7,526 nucleotides of DNA from Candidatus Acidiferrales bacterium (GCA_030043155.1 JASHYE010000138.1:1-7526), one strand, 5' to 3'; counted from the first letter of the stretch, positions 1 through 6,271 are shown. Program-made: numbers and translations. The notes: generated by a model not told the origin, from the sequence alone.

Positions 1-15
1 TCCGCACAGCCGCCC

Positions 16-546
16 ATGCCTCTGGCGCGCCCACAAATCCCCATGAGCATTCGCGTGATCGCCGTCGTGGAAATTCTCTTAGGCGCGCTCGCGTTCTTTG
101 GTCCTCTGCAAGCGAGATTCATAGGCATGCGCCCGCCTCTGCTCATCTTTGGATTTCTCGTACACGGTTGGGGTGTCGACGCCTTTTATTTCGCTTCGGG
201 AATTCTTCCGATCCTTTTCTGCATTGGCATCTTGCTCCGTAAGCGCTGGGGACTTGACGCCCTAATCGGGTTCCTCCTCGCAATGATTGTCAACTATGCG
301 CTGTTTTTCTTTTCATCCCAACGCGCTCGGTTCGACGCGGAAATTCAGGCACAAGTGCAGACTCTCACGTCGCAAATCAAAATGCCCGACGGCTCCTCGC
401 CGCCATCAGGCTTTCCATTCGCACACATGAACATGCTTCAGAATTTCGGCTTCGGCGTCACGATTGCTTTGTTCGCTGTGCTGCTCTATTTTCTTTTTAC
501 CCGCCGTCGCGCCTTCCGCGCCGCCTGCGTCTCAAATCGTTCGTAA
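16..546 (+). CDS. Hypothetical polytopic membrane protein, four predicted helices
   Basis: I do not recognise this family. The 176-residue product is strongly hydrophobic, with likely membrane helices near residues 12-31, 42-74 (one long or two short), 78-99 and 143-161. A basic cluster (FTRRRAFR, about 161-168) after the last helix suggests a cytoplasmic C-terminus. Residues 100-140 form a polar loop rich in Gln and Ser, probably outside. No catalytic motif is visible. The start is uncertain: the frame stays open to the window edge, neither the ATG at 16 nor the one at 43 has a clear ribosome binding site, and the true start may lie upstream. It converges on the minus-strand glycosyltransferase gene with 40 bases between the stop codons and no clear terminator in the gap. 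Hydrophobic periodicity and a clean stop make it likely to be real. Confidence 0.65.
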   Translation: MPLARPQIPMSIRVIAVVEILLGALAFFGPLQARFIGMRPPLLIFGFLVHGWGVDAFYFASGILPILFCIGILLRKRWGLDALIGFLLAMIVNYALFFFSSQRARFDAEIQAQVQTLTSQIKMPDGSSPPSGFPFAHMNMLQNFGFGVTIALFAVLLYFLFTRRRAFRAACVSNRS

Positions 547-586
547 GAGCCCTGCTCGTTGGCCGTCAAAGGAAGGTAGGGACCTG

Positions 587-1858
587 CTACATCCGCGACG
601 CTTCGATATGCGCGGAGTCGCCGGTCGCGTTTCCGCGTCCACGCCGCAAATTCACAATCGTCCCGGCCGCCAGCGCCACCATCATCGGATCCAGCGGCCG
701 GCGGTAATAATCCTCGGGATGCGTCACATAATAAATCAACGGAAAAATGACAAACAGAATCACATAGGGCGCGCCGCGTGCCGCCCCTTCTTCACGGCAC
801 GCGCGCCGCAATCCTAAAAACGCCAAAATCGTCAGCGCCGTGCAAAACACGATGTTCGCTGGATCGAACGGCTCTTCGCGCAAATACCGTCGGCTCAGAC
901 TCCAGAAACCTGTCCAAATGTAAACCACGCGCCGCAGCGTCTGCACTGCATACAATTTCTTGTGCGTGCTGATGAACGCAACTGCCTCTTGCTTTTTCAG
1001 TGCGAAGTAATTCGTTTCGCCGAGGTCGCGGTACTCATTCCATTCCGTCGCGCTGTCGGAAGGATGATACCCGGGTGGATCCCAGTGCCACGAATCGGCA
1101 TTATTGCCGCAATAAAATTCGAATGCCAAGCCACCGCGAAATGGAATCACTTTGTGAAACGCTCGGTAGTTCCGCACGAACCACGGACTCACCACAATAA
1201 TCACCGCCAGCAGCGCTGCTGCTCCGGGTGCGAACCATCGCTCGCCGCGTTTCCGTAAGCCATAAAGCACCCACAGCGCCAGGAATGGCATCGGGCCCAG
1301 AAGCACCGCATTCGTCAGCGCCGCGAATCCTGTGAGCGCGCCAAAGCCGAACCACGGCCACCAACGCGGCGTATTTTCCAATCTCAAAACCGTCAAGAAC
1401 AGGAGCGCCATCAACAGCGTCGAGAGCGTCGTGTCCCAGATAAAACTCGCTGCGAAAAAAATCGAATAAGGAAAAAACGCCCAGAGCCAGCCGGCCCAAT
1501 GGGCAGCCGTATGGCCAAACGTCTGCCGGGCGATCAGGAAAACGGGAATGCACGTCAGCGCGCCGAGCAAACAATCAATCGAAAGAATCGCCAGTGCGGA
1601 CGCTTGCGTGTAAACGCCGAAAACCTTGAACACGCCGGCGAGCGTTGCCGGAAAAACGGGTGAGAGCCACGAAGTTGGTCCCGTGTCCGCGAAGAATGGG
1701 CTGCTGAAGCCGTGCCCTTCATCCAGCGACCGCGCGATGCGGCCCGTCTCGCCTGCAAATTTCCAGTGATCGCGTGCAGGATTGAGCCGCTGAGGATAGA
1801 GAAAGCCCATCACTGCCAGCCGCACGCAAAATCCGGCGACAATCATCCACAAACACAC
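587..1858 (-). CDS. GT39-type (ArnT/PMT-like) membrane glycosyltransferase
   Basis: Probable GT-C glycosyltransferase of the dolichyl-phosphate-mannose mannosyltransferase/ArnT group (GT39), which moves a sugar from a polyprenyl-phosphate donor to a protein or lipid on the periplasmic side of the inner membrane. Helix 1 (residues about 3-20) is followed by a hydrophilic loop with RDHW (29-32), GETGRIARSL (36-45), GHGFSSPF (48-55) and TGPTSW (59-64). GT-C enzymes carry the catalytic acid in this first loop, so D30 or E37 are candidates. Further helices lie near 85-110, 121-160, 168-200 and 211-227 (ending SPWFVRNYR), then 334-350, 363-378 and 389-403. YYRRPLDP (384-391) near the C-terminus is typical. 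The length of 423 aa is at the short end for ArnT-like proteins, with no large soluble domain. The start is GTG at 1858; an ATG at 1846 is the alternative, and the frame stays open to 1948 without another good start. Acceptor and donor cannot be told from sequence. Confidence 0.85.
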   Translation of the reverse strand: MCLWMIVAGFCVRLAVMGFLYPQRLNPARDHWKFAGETGRIARSLDEGHGFSSPFFADTGPTSWLSPVFPATLAGVFKVFGVYTQASALAILSIDCLLGALTCIPVFLIARQTFGHTAAHWAGWLWAFFPYSIFFAASFIWDTTLSTLLMALLFLTVLRLENTPRWWPWFGFGALTGFAALTNAVLLGPMPFLALWVLYGLRKRGERWFAPGAAALLAVIIVVSPWFVRNYRAFHKVIPFRGGLAFEFYCGNNADSWHWDPPGYHPSDSATEWNEYRDLGETNYFALKKQEAVAFISTHKKLYAVQTLRRVVYIWTGFWSLSRRYLREEPFDPANIVFCTALTILAFLGLRRACREEGAARGAPYVILFVIFPLIYYVTHPEDYYRRPLDPMMVALAAGTIVNLRRGRGNATGDSAHIEASRM

Positions 1859-2218
1859 GCGGCTCGCGCTTCGTGTGCGCGCCTGTGCCGGGGCAAGTAT
1901 CGCCGCTTGTGCCAGGGACTCTGCCAGGAGCCTGTTCTTTCCGTTGCGTCAGTGGGCCGCCAGCGCTTGTTGGCCGTGCTCTCTACTGTGCGGGAAACGC
2001 TCCCTTTTGGCAATACGGTCAGCAGGTAGCACGTACCGCCGCGGTAACACCGGCGGGCGCAACGGCCGTCGCCGCTCTTTTTTCGGCCTCGCACAAAAGT
2101 ATCGTGGAGGTACGAGAATGCAGACTTGCAGAGGCGGCGATGCGGGCCCTCACCGCCGCCTCGTGGGGGGGACGAGGTCTCACCTGAGCAAATTGTCCGT
2201 CGCCGAATCGCCAGCCTC
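1859..2218. other. Non-coding gap rich in inverted repeats
   Basis: These 360 bases between two minus-strand genes hold no convincing gene. The open frames are Arg/Ala/Cys-rich with no ribosome binding site. The gap must hold the glycosyltransferase promoter and the 3' end of the cytochrome transcript. Visible elements are a 13-bp near-palindrome TACCGC-c-GCGGTA (2034-2046), an overlapping stem CCGCCG/CGGCGG (2036-2041 with 2051-2056) and the hairpin pair at 2131-2177 listed separately. No convincing -35/-10 pair was found. Confidence 0.6.
2131..2177 (-). other. Two overlapping, mutually exclusive GC hairpins after the cytochrome gene
   Basis: GAGGCGGCG (2131-2139) pairs perfectly with CGCCGCCTC (2154-2162) across a 14-nt loop. 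CCTCGT (2159-2164) pairs with ACGAGG (2172-2177) across a run of seven G. The two stems share 2159-2162, so only one can form at a time. They lie 42-88 nt beyond the stop codon of the minus-strand oxidoreductase. No U tract follows on that strand, so this is not a standard intrinsic terminator. It may be a 3'-end stabilising or Rho-associated structure. Confidence 0.35.
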
Positions 2219-3712
2219 TTACAGCGAACGCAGAAAATTCAGTATCTCCTGCTGCTGGGCTGGCGTCAGCCCATTGAATTTGTTGATCACAGCATTTGCT
2301 TCCGACCCGCACGTCTGGCTCTGCGACGAACTATGAAAACTCGTCCCGTTCGCCTGGAATTGGGTTGAGTTGCTCGTCGTGGTGCACACATTTCCCGTGC
2401 TGAAATGTGCTTCGATGGCTTGCAGCAGGTTCGAAGTGCGGCCATCGTGCAGGAAGAACAGTCGCTGCCCGATACCCCAAAGCGGCGCCGTCCGAAACAT
2501 ATCCGGCCCTGCATTTCCTTGCACGATTCCATCAGCCAAATTCGACCCCATGTGATGCAGCGCAAAATCTGAATAGGGGCTGTAAGTAACGTTGGACATT
2601 CCAGTATAGGGTGACAGCGTCGTCTGCAATGACGGAGTGTGGCACATCGCACACCCTATCGAAACGAACAGCGCCTGCCCCGCTTCCGTGGACGCCGTCG
2701 GCGCCGCTGGCGTGGGCGGAGCGGACAGCCGCACGAAAGCGGCGAAATTGACGATGTCCGAGCTCATGTCGGAAGCGGACCCCGTGACCGCACCAGTGGT
2801 CGGGTCGGTGATGTTTGTGGCGTCTTCCGGTGTGCCGTTGAAAACGCAACCGGACACGGCGGAGCGTTCATTTGGGAACGCTTCGTTGCTCACGCCTATT
2901 TCGACGTTGTAGGCCTCCCCGGAGAATATGAGCAGCGATTTGTTTTGCGCTTTCCACCCGAATTTTGTCACCGTGCCGTCGTTCGCACTGATGTTCAGCA
3001 CGCCGCTGATGCCCAGCGCCTTTTTCTGCGCCGCATTCGCAGCGAGGTTTGCCTCCAACGTCGCATCTGGCGTGTTTTCCACCAAACCGAGGCCGAAGAG
3101 CGGGGTCGGAATGCGATAGATCACGTTATTTTCGTCGATTTCCTGCGCGAAGTTCGGCTGTGCAAGCGTGCAGCCTGGCGCGTCGGTGCGACCCTGGATG
3201 GTGTAAAGATCGTGCACGCCGCCATCAAGGGCACCGCTGGGCGATCCTGAGACTGTGATGAACCGCGCCTCGCGCACCGGCCCATTCGCGGTAATAAACG
3301 ACGGAACGATGTTCAGCGCGCCGTCTAGATTGGCGAGCGCCACTTGCGGATTCGGAATCGGATTTTGCGGGCTCGTCAGGCCCGGACTGCTGCCACCGAT
3401 CGCTGGCTGCGCATGACACATCGCGCAACTATTTCCATTGAATGTCGGTCCCAAGCCGGAGCCAGTCTCGCCGGCGATTTGTCCCGAGACCGAATCCACC
3501 TCCTGAAAGCGCGTCTGTGCCTGCGTGAAGAAATATTGTTCATTGGCACCGAGCGTTGGATAGTAGCCGCCTGCACCCGCTGGACCGCCGCGCGGCCCCG
3601 GATCTTTCGCCGCCGACTGCGCTTGCAAGAATCCCGCGCCAGCAACAATCGCGCAAATCAACAACGCGAACAGCAGTTCCCAAAAGGGCGATTCTTTTTT
3701 GCGCTGAGTCAT
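2219..3712 (-). CDS. Di-haem oxidoreductase (DUF1111, cytochrome c peroxidase-like)
   Basis: Probable periplasmic or membrane-tethered di-haem c-type cytochrome of the DHOR/DUF1111 family (PF06537), related to bacterial cytochrome c peroxidases; the physiological substrate is generally unknown. Numbering from the ATG at 3712 (497 aa): an N-terminal export signal or anchor at about 10-33, with basic residues ahead and LQAQSAA at the possible cleavage site; GLGPTFN (86-92) leading into haem site 1 CAMCH (96-100); KFGWKA (250-255); haem site 2 CAMCH (354-358); LHHMG (385-389); RTAPLWGIG (407-415); and FLHDGR (420-425) followed by AIEAH. This order matches the family. Four further Cys (181, 289, 443, 468) are not in haem motifs. 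The frame extends to 3787, but ATG 3712 is chosen because AAAGGAG (3718-3724, minus strand) lies five bases upstream and the signal sequence starts there. Covalent haem attachment would need cytochrome c maturation genes, which are not in this window. Confidence 0.9.
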   Translation of the reverse strand: MTQRKKESPFWELLFALLICAIVAGAGFLQAQSAAKDPGPRGGPAGAGGYYPTLGANEQYFFTQAQTRFQEVDSVSGQIAGETGSGLGPTFNGNSCAMCHAQPAIGGSSPGLTSPQNPIPNPQVALANLDGALNIVPSFITANGPVREARFITVSGSPSGALDGGVHDLYTIQGRTDAPGCTLAQPNFAQEIDENNVIYRIPTPLFGLGLVENTPDATLEANLAANAAQKKALGISGVLNISANDGTVTKFGWKAQNKSLLIFSGEAYNVEIGVSNEAFPNERSAVSGCVFNGTPEDATNITDPTTGAVTGSASDMSSDIVNFAAFVRLSAPPTPAAPTASTEAGQALFVSIGCAMCHTPSLQTTLSPYTGMSNVTYSPYSDFALHHMGSNLADGIVQGNAGPDMFRTAPLWGIGQRLFFLHDGRTSNLLQAIEAHFSTGNVCTTTSNSTQFQANGTSFHSSSQSQTCGSEANAVINKFNGLTPAQQQEILNFLRSL

Positions 3713-3717
3713 CTCCG

Positions 3718-3724
3718 CTCCTTT
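3718..3724 (-). promoter_or_regulatory. Ribosome binding site fixing the oxidoreductase start
   Basis: Minus-strand AAAGGAG, five bases from ATG 3712. It decides for that start over the upstream in-frame start at 3787, which would put 25 polar residues before the signal sequence. Confidence 0.8.
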
Positions 3725-3770
3725 GTATCTCATGTGGACACACTTCAAGCGTCCTGCTTTCGGGCCTTCA

Positions 3771-3784
3771 AGCGCGGCCGCGCT
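3771..3784. repeat. 14-bp perfect palindrome upstream of the oxidoreductase
   Basis: AGCGCGGCCGCGCT is fully self-complementary. Flanks GGCC-TT (3763-3768) and AA-G-GGCC (3786-3792) extend it into an imperfect 30-bp inverted repeat with one bulge. It lies 59-72 bases upstream of the minus-strand start, where an operator or 5' leader hairpin could act. Confidence 0.55.
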
Positions 3785-3856
3785 CAAGGGCCAGCGTTAA
3801 ATCGCTTCAGCAAAGACCGCCTGCGCGCACTACTTCCAGAATGAAATTAAGCAACG

Positions 3857-4013
3857 AACTACAAGGGAGGGCGGGGACCCATTCACCAAGCAACCTTTCG
3901 GCAAGGGCGGTCAGAAGAGCGAACGCAAACTTGCCGAATCAACCACAGGGGGCGGGACCCAGTGTAACTACAGGAAAGAACCGATGCTGATAAGTAGTTT
4001 CTGAACTGGTGCC
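3857..4013. ncRNA. Candidate structured RNA or leader with internal repeats
   Basis: I do not recognise this as a known riboswitch class. Visible elements: GGGACCCA occurs twice (3874-3881 and 3954-3961), 80 nt apart, each preceded by a G-rich GGGCGG-like run; AACTACA occurs twice (3857-3863 and 3966-3972). Hairpin A is a perfect nine-pair stem, TTCGGCAAG (3897-3905) with CTTGCCGAA (3930-3938). Hairpin B stacks GGC/GCC (3951-3953 with 4011-4013), CCAGT/ACTGG (3959-3963 with 4005-4009) and AACTAC/GTAGTT (3966-3971 with 3994-3999). The two GGGACCC copies can also pair with each other around one A-A mismatch, enclosing hairpin A; this competes with hairpin B. Strand is unresolved: on plus it would lead into AGGAG/ATG 4039, on minus it would be the oxidoreductase leader. 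It could also be chance structure in GC-rich DNA. Confidence 0.4.
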
Positions 4014-4147
4014 GCTTATTTAGCAGGAGAGAAAACTCATGTCAACAGAAAAACCAAATAGAATGGCCCTTTCTCTAGTACTTTCGTACCAATTTCCACA
4101 GTTTTTTGGCAATCAACGTAAAGAACGGCAGAAGCACCCTCGCGGCT

Positions 4148-5299
4148 TCAAAAATGCTCTTTCTCTTCCGATTCCGTCAGCGCCGACGACTGGAATTCTG
4201 CCGCGGAAATGCGCGCCCACGCCGAAGTTCGCCAGTTATCAACCACTTGCGCCTCGGGCGCCCATTTGCCGATCGGCATTAGCAGACGGTCTGAGAGAGC
4301 GCGGGCGTACGGTTCGTACATCCGGCGCAGTTCGCCGAATCGCTGATCGTCTTCCGCGCAGCAGGCGGAGAGCTCTGCGCGAATCAGCAAGCGGCGCAGT
4401 TCCTGCAATTCCGTCGCGGGCAGGCGCTCCTCCTCAAACTCGCGTGGCGGCGTATTCAACACCTGTGACAAATCAACGAGCGCGTGCCGCGAAATCGCGA
4501 ACGTCAGCTTCGCCTGCCACTTCAGCGTACCCTGGCCGTACGCAATCAGCAGCGCCGAAACATCCAAGACTGTCGCGAGTGCTGCGAGCCACGATTGATT
4601 ATTGTGCTGAGAGCGAAAAAAGCAGAGCACCGGATAAGACAGATGGCTCTCCATCAGCTCCGCCGCCCATTTTTCCCAGTCGTGGAGATTTTGTTCCAGT
4701 GCCTGTGAATCATCGCGCCGTGCCAATCTCTTCAGCATTTCCGAAGCGCTCGGCGGTGAGCCTGCGCGCGCATCGAGCAACGATATATTCACCTCGCGCT
4801 GCGAAAATGCGCCGTAGAGCACTGGCAAATAGCTGATGACGATCGCCAGAAATCCGAATCCAATCCCTGCCTCAAATACGGTAATGAGCCGCTCCATTCC
4901 CGTACGCGGCGTAACGTCCCCCAGCCCTAGTGTGAAAAATGTTGTCCCGCTCATGTACAAATCCGTGCGAAATCCCACGTGTCCCGTGGATGAGAGCGAA
5001 GTCGCCATCGCTGACCCAGCGGAATAATGCAGCACCGCAAATCCCACAATCAGCCCAATCGCCCAAACCACAAAAAGTCCGAGCAGCGAGAGCGGACCGT
5101 AGTAGCTCAAAAAGCTTTCGCGCCACCCTCTTTTGTGCAGCAGGCATGCGATCAGTCGCCACGGCCGCCACGTCCAGCGATAGAACATCCGCGCAAGCCG
5201 GAAGCGCCGCGTCACGCGGCGCGGCAAAATGATCGTCTCGAAAACATCCCACAGAATGATCGCGATCAGCGCCAGACCGAGAATCGCCAGCCACACCAT
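4148..5299 (-). CDS. Pore-loop ion channel (Ion_trans_2 family) with long C-terminal region
   Basis: Probable inner-membrane cation channel, likely for potassium. A first helix (about residues 2-24) is followed by a strongly basic segment (27-60, probably cytoplasmic). A TM-pore-TM unit follows: helix 68-91, pore region 113-131 with selectivity filter TLGLGDV (123-129), and helix 139-163. The filter has Leu where classical potassium channels have Tyr (TVGYGD), so ion selectivity is uncertain. The rest, about 215 residues, is soluble, charged and helical in composition, rich in Leu, Glu and Arg, with no recognisable RCK or cyclic-nucleotide domain. The start is well supported: AAAGGAG (5306-5312, minus strand) lies six bases before the ATG. 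The stop lies 435 bases before the next minus-strand start, so it is probably a separate transcript. A weak minus-strand -10-like TAGAAT (5430-5435) has no good -35. Confidence 0.87.
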   Translation of the reverse strand: MVWLAILGLALIAIILWDVFETIILPRRVTRRFRLARMFYRWTWRPWRLIACLLHKRGWRESFLSYYGPLSLLGLFVVWAIGLIVGFAVLHYSAGSAMATSLSSTGHVGFRTDLYMSGTTFFTLGLGDVTPRTGMERLITVFEAGIGFGFLAIVISYLPVLYGAFSQREVNISLLDARAGSPPSASEMLKRLARRDDSQALEQNLHDWEKWAAELMESHLSYPVLCFFRSQHNNQSWLAALATVLDVSALLIAYGQGTLKWQAKLTFAISRHALVDLSQVLNTPPREFEEERLPATELQELRRLLIRAELSACCAEDDQRFGELRRMYEPYARALSDRLLMPIGKWAPEAQVVDNWRTSAWARISAAEFQSSALTESEEKEHF

Positions 5300-5450
5300 C
5301 GGACTCTCCTTTCTTGCTGCATCAACGCCCCCACCTTTTCGCGTGTCGTTTCATAATGCAACTCGCCCTTCTCGATGCAAACGTTTCGCGTTCGCCCTCG
5401 GGCTTCCAGCCCCACAACGATGCGCCGCCATTCTAGCGTGATTCGCCAGG

Positions 5451-5464
5451 TAAGCGCGCGCTTA
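5451..5464. repeat. 14-bp perfect palindrome TAAGCGCGCGCTTA
   Basis: Fully self-complementary, with an alternating GC core. It lies 152-165 bases upstream of the channel start and about 145 bases upstream of the PEP-CTERM promoter, so it could be an operator for either. It shares AGCGCG/CGCGCT arms with the palindrome at 3771-3784. Confidence 0.55.
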
Positions 5465-5501
5465 GGGCGTCGCCTTTCGGCGCCTCTTCGACCCCGTCAA
5501 C

Positions 5502-5515
5502 TGCAAACACTTGCA
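5502..5515. promoter_or_regulatory. Putative activator site, TGCAA-N4-TTGCA dyad
   Basis: Perfect dyad TGCAA-acac-TTGCA, followed by CAC. Its centre is 101 bp upstream of the -24 GG of the promoter at 5607. The same GCAA-N4-TTGCACA pattern lies at a similar distance ahead of the next PEP-CTERM gene. Position and symmetry fit an NtrC-type enhancer-binding protein; the protein itself is inferred. Confidence 0.45.
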
Positions 5516-5566
5516 CACTTGTAAGGGACAGGATGCGCAGTGGCGCTGCTGACAACAACTAACAGG

Positions 5567-5587
5567 CTGCAACTCTCGCATTTGCAG
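5567..5587. promoter_or_regulatory. Second dyad CTGCAA-N9-TTGCAG
   Basis: Perfect six-base arms with a nine-base spacer, using the same TGCAA half-site as the dyad at 5502-5515 but spaced differently. It lies 22-42 bp upstream of the -24 GG. It may be an auxiliary site for the same regulator or coincidence. Confidence 0.3.
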
Positions 5588-5606
5588 TAATATATACCAC
5601 TGTAAT

Positions 5607-5623
5607 TTGGCCCCTGACGTGCC
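5607..5623 (+). promoter_or_regulatory. Sigma-54 (-24/-12) promoter of the first PEP-CTERM gene
   Basis: TTGGC-N6-CGTGC, with GG at 5609-5610 and GC at 5621-5622, exactly ten bases apart as RpoN requires. Against the consensus TTGGCAC-N5-TTGCW it lacks the A of GGCA and the first T of TTGC. The ATG is 31 bases beyond the GC, leaving room for a start site near 5634 and the ribosome site. Confidence 0.55.
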
Positions 5624-5652
5624 TCTCCAATCATCAAACGGGGGAACTGAAT

Positions 5653-6222
5653 ATGAAGAAGCCAGCCCTTGCCGCGCTGCTCTGCGTCGCGAGCTTTGCG
5701 TTTTTTTCTACCTGTGCGCACGCCGGCAGTCTCGACAATTTCAATCTAACTGCTACCTATGATTCGAGCGCCAGCTCCAGCGCCTTCAGCGGCCCGAGCG
5801 ACACGATCACCATAGGTTTTTCCGTTTTCTCAAACGTGAGCCCATCGAACACGTACACCGTAGCGCTCACCGTCGATTTTGGCGGCACTACCACTATGGG
5901 CAGCGGAAGCGTTACTTTTTTTCCGCTGAGCAGTGCAGGACTGTTCAACCTCGATTTTTCCTCTGGCGGTAATGCGTATGAGTGGCAGTTCTACGGACTG
6001 CAATCCTACGATGCGTCCGGTAATGTTATCTTGGGAGATTTCTCTTTTGACACGGGGGCCGACGGCTCGATTCTGCTGGAAGACGGCAACTTGATAGGAA
6101 CCTTCGACAGCGGTCACATATGCGTGACGCCTGGCGGGCAGACGCCAGAGCCAACCCCGCTTCTGCTCCTCGCCACAGGTCTCATCGTCCTCGGATTCGC
6201 GGCTCGCGGGCGCCTCTCTTAG
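5653..6222 (+). CDS. PEP-CTERM sorting-domain exported protein (copy 1)
   Basis: Exported protein of 189 aa, predicted to be handled by an exosortase. A Sec signal peptide occupies residues 1-24 (MKK, hydrophobic core, ending CAHA). The mature part is Ser/Gly/Thr/Asn-rich and looks beta-structured. At the C-terminus, TPEPTP (164-169) is followed by a hydrophobic helix (170-183) and a short basic tail AARGR, the tripartite PEP-CTERM signal; the tail is weaker than usual. No enzymatic motif is visible, as is common for these surface or matrix proteins. It is collinear with the next gene: similar segments at 36-58, FFP (89-91) and GNAYEW (106-111). A GGGGGAA ribosome site precedes the ATG, and a sigma-54-like promoter lies at 5607. 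No exosortase gene is in the window. Confidence 0.88.
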   Translation: MKKPALAALLCVASFAFFSTCAHAGSLDNFNLTATYDSSASSSAFSGPSDTITIGFSVFSNVSPSNTYTVALTVDFGGTTTMGSGSVTFFPLSSAGLFNLDFSSGGNAYEWQFYGLQSYDASGNVILGDFSFDTGADGSILLEDGNLIGTFDSGHICVTPGGQTPEPTPLLLLATGLIVLGFAARGRLS

Positions 6223-6259
6223 GGCAAATCGCGACGAATCAACGGCCAACTGCCGGAAC

Positions 6260-6271
6260 GCAACGGGTTGC
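6260..6271. promoter_or_regulatory. Putative activator site, GCAAC-GG-GTTGC dyad
   Basis: Perfect dyad, readable as GCAA-N4-TTGC and followed by ACA, as in the site at 5502-5515. The centre lies 107 bp upstream of the -24 GG at 6372. Proposed binding site for the same enhancer-binding activator. Confidence 0.45.

Larger units (their letters stand above)
3713..4147. other. Non-coding gap between oxidoreductase and channel genes
   Basis: This gap has 435 bases between two minus-strand genes. It carries the oxidoreductase ribosome site, a 14-bp palindrome (3771-3784), a candidate structured RNA (3857-4013), and a plus-strand AGGAG (4024-4028) ten bases ahead of ATG 4039. The frame from 4039 runs antisense through the channel gene to 4836; only its first 36 or so codons lie in this gap. 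On the minus strand, TGGTAC-GAAA-GTACTA (about 4075-4090) could form a six-pair stem with a GNRA tetraloop just after the channel gene. No clear sigma-70 promoter was found. Confidence 0.5.
5300..5606. other. Divergent intergenic region, channel gene / PEP-CTERM gene
   Basis: No gene is seen in these 307 bases. The region separates the minus-strand channel gene from the plus-strand PEP-CTERM gene and must carry promoters for both. It contains a 14-bp palindrome (5451-5464), a small CGCC-tttc-GGCG hairpin (5471-5482), two GCAA/TTGC dyads (5502-5515 and 5567-5587) and an A/T-rich patch TAATATATA (about 5588-5596), just upstream of the sigma-54-like promoter. Confidence 0.6.

Noticed and set aside
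464..817. Plus-strand frame of 117 codons spanning the convergent gene ends
   Set aside because: Overlaps the end of the first gene and is antisense to the glycosyltransferase C-terminus; low-complexity basic product.
1101..1574. Minus-strand frame of 157 codons inside the glycosyltransferase gene
   Set aside because: It is in another frame of the same strand within a gene whose product has recognisable family motifs and membrane helices.
2639..3250. Plus-strand frame of 203 codons
   Set aside because: Antisense to the di-haem oxidoreductase, between its two haem motifs; Arg-rich composition and no family resemblance.
3556..3990. Plus-strand frame running into the candidate structured RNA, with an internal ATG at 3841
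   Set aside because: No ribosome site, and the first part is antisense to the oxidoreductase. The conserved-looking part is better explained by RNA stems than by codons.
3857..4013. Assignment to a known riboswitch (c-di-AMP ydaO, c-di-GMP, SAM, TPP or fluoride)
   Set aside because: GGGGACCCA recalls part of the ydaO consensus, but the other conserved ydaO segments are absent, and the cores of the other classes, as I remember them, do not match.
4039..4836. Plus-strand open frame of 265 codons with a fair ribosome site
   Set aside because: From about codon 37 it lies antisense to the well-supported channel gene and its composition (Arg, Ala, Pro, Ser) is typical of a shadow frame. Kept only as a finding about its start.
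5582..5606. Sigma-70 promoter using TTGCAG and the TAATATATA patch
   Set aside because: No -35/-10 pair with 16-18 bp spacing fits; the A/T-rich patch sits where DNA bending upstream of a sigma-54 promoter would be expected.
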